Program-made: the position numbers and the translations under genes
Notes under the pieces: generated by a model
The model's input: only the letters and a program-made list of their open reading frames with translations
Told to the model about the DNA's origin: nothing
The model's database searches: none
Part shown: in pieces, positions 56,999 to 64,000 of the stretch
Layout: each line of letters begins with the position of its first letter
Numbering within the stretch: position 1 is the first letter of the stretch
Assembly (NCBI RefSeq): GCF_026212465.1
Contig: NC_080058.1
Coordinates: 5,436,001 to 5,500,000 of the forward strand
From: Amaranthus tricolor
Taxonomy: Eukaryota > Streptophyta > Magnoliopsida > Caryophyllales > Amaranthaceae
Length of the DNA: 64,000 bases
Reading direction: 5' to 3'

Positions 56999-58726
56999 AT
57001 GAGACCTCCAAGGGGTGGCGGTAGCTTTAGGGGTCGTGGTGGTGGCGGCCGTGGTGACCGTGGTGGTGGCGGCCGTGGTGACCGTGGTGGTCGAGGTGGC
57101 CGTGGAGGTTTTGGCGGTCGTGGTGGCGGCGGGTTTCGCGATGAAGGTCCACCTGATGAAGTCGTCGGTATTCGCTCTTTCTTTTTTCTTTTATTTATGT
57201 CTATTTATTTTCTTATTTAGCAGTAAAATGATGTGATTTTTGATTCGGATTGAGCAGAGATTTCGACGTTTCTTCATGCGTGTGAAGGAGAAGCAGTAAC
57301 TAAACTGACGAATGAGAAAATACCATACTTTAATGCACCCATTTACTTGCAGAACAAAACCCAGATTGGCAAAGTTGAGGAAATTTTTGGTCCTATTAAT
57401 GAATCTGTAAAGTTCTTCCTTTTTTCTCTTTTGTTTAATTTTTTCGTTTTTTGTTTAAATGTGGAGTTTAACTACTGATTTCTTTTTTGGGGTGAAATGT
57501 AGTATTTTTCTGTTAAAATGATGGAAGGAATTGTTGCTAATTCATATTCTCCTGGGGATAAATTCTACATTGACCCAGCCAAGCTTTTGCCTTTGGCCAG
57601 ATTTCTTCCTCAGCCCAAGTAAGTTTCCTTTCATCTTATGCTAATCTCGCGGCTTGTTTGGTTGTTGATACTGATGAGAACGTTAATAAATATACAATGT
57701 AATTTTGTTGGCAAATTACTTGTTATCGAAAATTTGCAAGGAATAACTCATTTTCATTACCACCGTCCACCATTTATGAACGACTACCAAACGAGACTTA
57801 GTTGTTTGGTTGCTTTCTTATGTGGCGGGTATAAAGTAGCACTATTATTATGAAACAGATTGGAAATATGTATGTTTCGGGAGATATGAATGTAATGTGA
57901 GTATGATAATTTCATTCTAATCTCTGTCTGAAATTTTGTGGATTTTATTATAGGGTGTTGTATGAGCTACACAGAAACATAATTGTTTAGTGTGCTCTGC
58001 ATTTACTTCTTTATATGCACATGGCATCAAGTTTTAGTCCTAGTTTAGGGCTCATTTGGAATTAGATTAACCTTATTAACACAGCGCACCATAACCTCCT
58101 AGTCGTAATCATGGCCATCTAGTTATATTTACCTGTGCAAAGCGGGCTACTAGGGCATTTGTTTATGCCAAGTTGTGGCAAGCAAACTTCTTGTTGATGT
58201 TGTGCTACAAGCTTGCTGTAGGTTCAAGGCACTGTTGGCATTGAGTTTACAAAGACTGAGAAATGGGATCTAAATGCCTTCAGTTGGAACACCATGGATT
58301 CTTTTAACTGTTCATGTAGTCTTGAAGTTTTGGTCTGTTTTTTTGTGAAAAACATGATATCAGACAATTCTTTTGTGGTTAATATCCAGTAAAAATGAAA
58401 TGAGAATTCCTTTGCCTAGCTATCTCTTGAATTTTTATTCATATAGATATAGATGTGATCTTATCTGAATGATCAAATGATGCCTCAAATTCCATATTGG
58501 TCCCGAAATGATGTCATTTCCGAGTAACTAAACTTGTCATTCACCAATTTTTGACAGGGGACAAGGACAAGCTGCAAGAGGAGGAGGTCGTGGTGGCTTT
58601 GGAGGAAGGGGTGGTGGTGGTGGTAGGGGTAGAGGTGGATTTAGAGGAAGGGGTGGTCCAAGTCGTGGAAGAGGTGGTCCTCCAAGAGGCCGTGGTGGTT
58701 TTAGGGGCAGAGGAGGAAGGTTTTAG
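56999..58726 (+). CDS. GAR1: H/ACA ribonucleoprotein complex subunit 1 (GAR1)
   Basis: Four coding exons, 56999-57167, 57258-57406, 57503-57618 and 58558-58726, join in phase to give 200 aa. Residues 1-50 are an RGG/RGD-rich tail ([16 protein letters not shown]). Residues about 55-145 form the Gar1/Naf1 core ([60 protein letters not shown]). The C-terminal 55 residues are again Gly/Arg repeats ending [11 protein letters not shown]1 is a core protein of nucleolar H/ACA snoRNPs, which pseudouridylate rRNA and snRNA together with NAP57/dyskerin, NHP2 and NOP10. Size and the two flanking RGG domains are standard for the family. The ATG is the first codon in frame. Splice sites are canonical, for example CCCAA|GTAAGT. 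The site II/telo-box promoter supports a ribosome-biogenesis role. Confidence 0.96.
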
Positions 58727-59436
58727 GCTATTGCTATTGTAAAGCCCCAGGATATCCTTCACGCCGTTACACTTGGTAAAAGCTCGTAGAAGCACTGAAT
58801 GCTCAAATGTAATACCAAGTAGAATTTTGGTTTAGCGGGTTTCTTGGTTTTCTAAGTCCGATTAGGTGATTAAATTTTCGGCTTTTTAGTTAGAATCTTG
58901 GCATGTAAGATTGTGTGTTTATGATGGAGCAGGTAAATTCTATCATTGGAAGGAAGATACTGATTGGGGCAAAGAGAGCAAAGAAAATCTTATTAGTTAC
59001 TTATTAGCATCATTTGGCTTAATGAGTCGGGATTAAACAATCTTGATTATTGAATTTGAATTTCAAGTGATCTGTTCTGTGTTCTGTGTTGATTAATATT
59101 TTCGCGAAAGTTAACTTCAACCTACAAAGGTGATAACTTGTAAGATCATCCTCTACGATGATCAAATTGATCGGAAGATGTTTCTTTTTGATGCAAAATT
59201 GCGTTGGTCATCCATGTCAAATGTCAATGGTGATCTAAAAATAATTATGGTAAAACATTTTCTTATGCAAAGCTTTTTGGGATTTTTGAGTTTTTGACCA
59301 TGTCAATGGTTATAAGAGGCGATCATGGAGGTCAAAAACCCAAAAAGCTATGGCCAAAAACTATCCATAAACCACATGAACTAGTGGCCTATGGAGAATG
59401 AAAACCAATTTTAAGGTTTGTCTTAGCGAACATAAA
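58727..59436 (+). other. 3' flank of GAR1
   Basis: Presumed 3'UTR followed by AT-rich intergenic sequence. No gene recognised. Confidence 0.45.
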
Positions 59437-59890
59437 ATATAAATTTGAAACAAGTAAAAAATATAAAAAATTCATACAATAGCAAATTTTGCAAAATAAT
59501 TTTTAAAATAAACAGTTTTTTCTCAAAGCTGTTAGTAACAGCGAATAAAGACTGGAGGTAAAAAAAAATCAAAGAGTTTGTTCTCTGTTACTAACAACTA
59601 CGAAAGACTTTGATTATTTTTGACCTCCAGTCTTTGTTCGCTGTTAGTAACAGCGAATAGATGCGAGTTAAAAACAGCAGATCTCCCTGTTTAACCAGGT
59701 TTTAGCTTTGTTCGCTGTACAGACCCTTCGCTTTTTTTGAACCCTCTGTCTTTGTTTGCTGTTGCTAAGTACAAACAGTCCCAAATCTCAGATCTTGGGA
59801 AAAACTGCTTATTTTGAAAAATAGTTTCAAAAATTGGCTATAATGTAATTTTTTTATATATATTTTTGCTTATTTGTTCAAATTTTCACA
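59437..59890. mobile_element. foldback element with palindromic TTCGCTGTTA modules
   Basis: Outer inverted arms of about 85 bases: left AAATATAAATTTGAAACAAG through AAAATAAACAGTTTTTT; right GGGAAAAACTGCTTATTTTG through TGTTCAAATTTTCAC. Inside, 59531-59546 and 59636-59658 carry the palindrome with arms TTCGCTGTTA and TAACAGCGAA around one base. AAAGACTGGAGG at 59547 pairs with CCTCCAGTCTTT at 59624. Non-coding. Long imperfect inverted ends suggest a Mutator-like or foldback origin, but no target duplication was found. Confidence 0.7.
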
Positions 59891-60629
59891 TAAAATTTAA
59901 AGATGGACTAATGGACCTTTTAAATAGATTTAAACCAACTTTTTACTAATTATATGCATCAATGTTAAAAGATTTTAAAATAGTAATAATGAGAAATATT
60001 TACACACTAAAATAGTGTGGACTAAATTTATCTAAGACTTTACAATAATAATAGGGTTTTTAGATTTATCTCATTCAAATATTCGAATAAACAACGGTAC
60101 TAATAAGGATGAAAACCTAGGCAGGCATGGAAACGAAGGTGTCCAAATCTTCTCAAACATTTCTCCTTCCATTTTGCCTGAATTGAATATATGCAACCCA
60201 TGACTTAGTACATGTTCTACGATCATGCATATTTCTCATTTGCACTTTGTTCCTCTAAAATGAGAACAAATATGTAAAAATATTTCATCCTCTCAATTAC
60301 ATTAAGTAGCTTACATCCAGAGTAAAGTTTGAGGGTTAAATATACGCAACTATATTCTTATTATAACACTAACAAAAATGTCATCTGTACTAACATAAAA
60401 TTAAATAAAAACACCATTTTCAAAATAAAAAGCAATTTGCTTCACATAAAAAATTCAAATACTTCATATCAACAATAAACATAATATAAATAAAATTAAA
60501 GTATAAATTACATGAAAACAATATAGCTTGATAAGACACTCTAAAATCAAAATATATAATTATATAAGATTATAAATATATATTTTTAAAAATAAAAAAA
60601 TAAAAAGATAAGGACAAGGGTAGATTTTA
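59891..60629 (-). other. 3' flank of the patellin gene, SINE-like words
   Basis: AT-rich. Bases 60120-60380 contain TGAATATATGCAACCCATG and TTAAATATACGCAACTATAT, diverged relatives of the SINE-like block at 33440-33560. Confidence 0.4.
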
Positions 60630-63600
60630 TTAATCACAAGAAGGCTTGGATTTGAGACGATAAAGAAGTATTTTCTTCTTAGAAGATGAATTATGAATAG
60701 AGAGAACAACTTTTCCAGGCTCACCAATGTTGAAGGTATTAGTGATAATGGATTGTTGTGTAGGGCCCACTTTCTTCATTTTCTGAATAATAATAGTATA
60801 AGCATCTGAAGCATTAGGCACAAATTCAGCACCATAGTTGACATCCCATCCTAGCACTCTCACCTCCCATGTTACATTGCATGCCTGCATTATTAGAAAT
60901 ACTTCACATGTGAGGAAGATCTTATATTGTTAAAATAGGATTGTAGACTTATATTTTTTCTGTTCCAATTTACTTGTAATATTTGTTTTTCCACGTAGTC
61001 CAATGTACTAATTTAATTCTTAATGTCTCTAATTATGTATAATAAAAAATTATAAAAATTTGATATTAATAATCTTTGCAGTGAAAAGAATCAAATAAGA
61101 TCTCACTTGACTATATTTTAACCTATAGATTAAAAACTAATCACAAATTAAGAGTGATGAGTAAATAATGTCATTTTTGCCAATGTTGCAACTAATATGG
61201 AACGGAGGAAGTATATTCTACTTGATGAGTAATACACCTAATACCATATGATTTTGGAAAAGAGTAAAACCTTGTCAAGTGTGTATGCAAGTCAACGCTC
61301 ATTACCTATCGTTTGTGGGCCCAATCCTACAGGTGTCATGTGGTATCCATACGAGTGGGCCCATAAGGTGATTATGTGACGAATTGTCACAGCCTAACAT
61401 GCATTAATTCTTAACATTTTTTAGTTTCTATGGATGAACACAACATCATTATTCGAAACAATTTCTCTGTAATCACTAATCATTCTTTTCAGTCCGTTAT
61501 AAATGGAAGTCACTTAATGTTAATGATATTCAGGTAATGAAGTGCTGAGAAATCATACATTTTATTCCAAAAGTTCAACATAAAAGCACGAATAATATCA
61601 TTGTAAATACACAAATTCTCAAATGAGATGGTCCGACATTGAGGCCATTACTATTACGTTGACCCAATGTATATTTACAATCTTAAAGTGATCACATACA
61701 ATTAAAAACCTTTTATAGACTTAAATGATCACATACAATCTAAAAATGATCACTTACAGTTTTAAAGTGGTTTTATTTTATAGTTTCAAAGTGATTTTTT
61801 ATAATCTTTAATAGATTATTATCAATCTTAAAGTGGTAACTTAGAAAATTAAGTTGATTCTATTATCTATGAAAAGGTCTCATATAAAACATATCTTGAC
61901 AACAAATTTTATATGAAAACGCTTCCATACAATAAAAATATAATGCCCACGTAAATCAAACTCTTAGTGCTCACAAACAATGTTAATTAAAGGGAATATA
62001 AATTTCATATTTTTTTATTTAAATAATTTAATTTCGAGATTCTAATACTTGTATAGTTGTATACTTAATTTTTGACCATACATCCTAAAGCCAAAGACCA
62101 ATATTAGGGTCATTCTTACACCCACTAGGATGGAATTTTTGAAGTTGTTAAGCAAAAAAAAAAATTAATTAAATAAATTAAGATTCAAACTATTTCTAAA
62201 AAGTAAGCGTGAAAATCTCAAACCTATGGTTTGGAGCTGTTTGTAGTTACTAACTGCGAACAGGTCAAAAAAGACAAAATAGTTGTTCGCAGTTACTAAC
62301 TGCGAACAGCTATTTGACCTGTTCACAGTTAGTAATTGCGAACAGCATGCTGCACAAAAATAGGTCAAAATAGTTGTTTGCAATTACTAACTGCGAACAA
62401 CTATTTTGTCTTTTTTGACCTGTTCGCAGTTACTAACTGCGAACAGCTCCAAATTATAAGTTTGGAATTTTCACGCTTACTTTAAGAAAATATTTGATTC
62501 TTAGTTTATTTATTTAATTTTTTATTTTTTTTTTGCTTAACTTCAAAAATTCAAAGCCAAAGACCAATATTAGGGTCATTCTTACACCCACTAGGTGAAC
62601 AGTGAACACAATCTTAGAACTCTGACCCACAAAGTTACCACCCATAGAGACATGAGACACCCATCAGTACAATTTTTTACACATCTTCATGTTTTATAGG
62701 TACAAAAATGATTATTAAGAAAAGTATAAATTATTATATTGTATAATCAACAATATCAATTGAAGTGCTAATATTAAAATTTCCAAATTAATATTCTTTT
62801 GAATTTCACTGTAAGCTACAAAAATGTGATTAGGTGAGAATCAAACTCAAAATCTTACTTGGAGAAAATAATACCTACTACAACTAAGACAAGACTCAAT
62901 TTTCCAAATAAATAACTCTTGTTAAAACTTATATGATAAAACAAACACACTCGGGTCTAAAGTTTCAATCTTTATCTCTAGAATACACCCAAGACCAATG
63001 GCAAGGGTGTTCAATGCAAGTAAACAACACTTCAATAATAAGCAATGAGAAACAATAAGAAAGAAAGCAAAATCAAAGATACAAGATTCACGAGGTTCAC
63101 CCCAATGTGGGCTACGTCTTCGGTGGTGGTTAGCTTGCTTGATTATGTGAAGAAACAATAGAGTTCTCAAGAACTCTTACAATGAAGTATTACACTTGGA
63201 GAAGATAAAGAAGATGGGTTTGTGTTTAGCTAGGGTTTTAATCAACATTGGAGCGAGTGTATAGGACTCCAATTTATAGTAATAGCTGTATACCAATGAT
63301 TGAGCAAAGACCCACATTAAAACATTCCCGTAAAACTTATCGCGTAAGAAAACAGAGTGCATTCAGGACCCTCGCTCGTCCGGTCGAGCAAAATGGCCTT
63401 GGTCAAGCGGTTTGTATACCAGTCGAGCAACAGATCAGAATGCTCACTGATCTGGTCGAGCCAACTGGCTCGGTCGAGCATGCCACTGTGTGGGTCGAGC
63501 GGCTCCTCAAAAAGTCTATAATGATTCTCACATCATCATACACACATCCACACACCACCAACCTCATTATACACCATTAATATACTCAAAGTCACACTAA

Positions 63601-64000
63601 AACTCCAACATTATAACATACTCTTTCTATCCGCTTAACATTTTAGGTTCATTTTTAAGACGATAATTCGAACTATTTTCATCTACTCAATTGTAAACCT
63701 TCTCTAACCTAACCTTTTAAGTATTATTTTTTGTTGGCCTTTTCCTACATGTTTTCATGTTCTATAAAACAATTAAAATCATAATGTGACCAAATATAAT
63801 AAATAAAATTGTAGAAAATTTTATTTTATAAAATCCTAAACGTGTAAAAAGGCAAAAGATTAACCTCAGTAACTGCAAATTCAATAGTTTCTTTGCTTGC
63901 TGGCTGCATAATAATCTGTGTTGCCCCATCTTTGGTATCAAATTCTTCTCCTTTACTCAAACCACCATATTGAATTGGTACTTGCTCTGGAGCAATATAG
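60630..64000 (-). CDS. patellin-like protein, C-terminal GOLD domain (partial)
   Basis: The last two coding exons are visible: from beyond 64000 down to 63865, and 60884-60630 ending in TAA. They join in phase 0 (ACTGAG|GTTAAT; ATAATGCAG|GCATGC). The 45 codons of the upstream exon read YIAPEQVPIQYGGLSKGEEF and end with SKETIEFAVTE. The final 84 residues read ACNVTWEVRVLGWDVNYGAE and end with LLYRLKSKPSCD. This is the junction between the end of the SEC14 lipid-binding domain and the GOLD domain of plant patellins. These bind phosphoinositides and act in membrane trafficking and cell-plate formation. The 5' part lies outside the window. The 2.98-kb last intron is full of mobile elements yet the coding parts are intact. 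Confidence 0.92.
60951..61212. mobile_element. Stowaway MITE, subfamily 2, reverse
   Basis: TTTTTTCTGTTCCAATTTAC on the left and CTAATATGGAACGGAGGAAG on the right are inverted. Inside, AGATCTCACTTGACTATATT is the reverse of the 2845-3103 internal word. It lies within the patellin intron and splits an older dispersed repeat (left part at 60896-60945, right part at 61225-61310). Confidence 0.8.
61612..61892. mobile_element. GAGAC-type MITE (degenerate)
   Basis: AATTCTCAAATGAGATGGTC on the left and AAAAGGTCTCATATAAAAC on the right are loosely inverted. Between them AAAGTGATCAC-like words recur four or five times, as in 5763-5995 and 7095-7360. Confidence 0.55.
62087..62595. mobile_element. foldback element between identical 43-base direct repeats
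   Basis: The direct repeats at 62087-62129 and 62553-62595 are identical over 43 bases (starting AAAGCCAAAGACCAATATT). Between them, 62130-62552 folds on itself: GAATTTTTGAAGTTGTTAAG pairs with CTTAACTTCAAAAATTC, and AAGTAAGCGTGAAAATC with GGAATTTTCACGCTTACTT. Inside, five modules near 62238, 62284, 62320, 62374 and 62422 are each a palindrome with an 11-base arm GTTCGCAGTTA, one central base, and its inverse complement. Non-coding; in the patellin intron. Confidence 0.85.
62920..63618 (-). mobile_element. solo copia-type LTR in the patellin intron
   Basis: Read on the minus strand it starts TGTTATAATGTTGGAG and ends AAGTTTTAACA, with TG...CA ends. A TATA box (ACTATAAATTGGAG) lies near 63280-63267, downstream of TCGAGC-rich modules at 63505-63370. 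ACTCT lies directly left (62915-62919) and, one base offset, right (63620-63624), a likely 5-base target duplication. No internal coding region exists, so it is a solo LTR. It is sense to the host gene. Confidence 0.7.

Noticed and set aside
57015..57236. Valine/alanine-rich frame overlapping GAR1 exon 1
   Set aside because: It is a shifted reading of the GGN/CGN-rich RGG codons of GAR1.
58541..58795. Ser/Thr-rich minus-strand frame over GAR1 exon 4
   Set aside because: It is the complement of the Gly/Arg-rich exon 4. Splicing and family match favour the plus strand.
62235..62446. Regular palindromic repeats resembling a CRISPR array
   Set aside because: This is a plant nuclear context. The spacers are mirror copies of each other rather than unique, and no cas genes exist. 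The structure is a foldback element.
63248..63580. 110-residue plus-strand open frame
   Set aside because: It lies wholly inside the antisense strand of a solo LTR in the patellin intron and has no recognisable domain.

Overview
The window is nuclear DNA from a flowering plant, most likely a eudicot. It is strongly AT-rich. Genes are split by GT-AG introns, and there are many plant-type mobile-element remnants: Stowaway miniature inverted-repeat elements, LTR retrotransposon pieces and RTE-type LINE tails. The species cannot be fixed from this sequence. No bacterial, organellar or viral genes were seen.

Layout. Bases 1-25600 carry no intact gene. They are layered mobile-element debris: Stowaway, hAT-like and other inverted-repeat elements, an RTE LINE fragment, two solo-LTR-like insertions (20196-21088 and 22339-24738, each with a 5-base target duplication) and one small receptor-kinase pseudogene scrap. 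Bases 25600-37000 hold a convergent gene pair. The first is a two-exon ankyrin-repeat/GPCR-chaperone-domain protein (+, 26443-30479). The second is a seven-exon Golgi-type fucosyltransferase-like protein (-, 32263-35906). Bases 37000-46000 are again repeats: a decayed Ty1/copia polyprotein (-, 38741-40278), an LTR with a primer-binding-site-like sequence, and several small elements. Bases 46462-58726 hold a divergent pair. PEX12 (-, ten coding exons, 393 aa) encodes the peroxisomal RING import protein. GAR1 (+, four exons, 200 aa) encodes an H/ACA snoRNP core protein. The last 3.4 kb contain the final two exons of a patellin-type GOLD-domain gene (-), cut by the window edge. Its last intron holds a foldback element, a Stowaway element and a solo copia-type LTR.

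The genes do not form a pathway. They are housekeeping genes: peroxisome biogenesis, rRNA pseudouridylation, glycosylation, membrane trafficking and protein chaperoning. I re-assembled PEX12, GAR1, the fucosyltransferase and the ankyrin gene by hand from splice sites, and reading phase was consistent at every junction.

The most unusual content is in the repeats. Two foldback elements are built from near-perfect short palindromes, and one lies between identical 43-base direct repeats. LTR-like promoters carry TGCTCG/CGAGCA palindromes upstream of their TATA boxes. A SINE-like sequence appears to overlap the end of a coding exon and its splice donor. A duplicated 70-base promoter module precedes GAR1.
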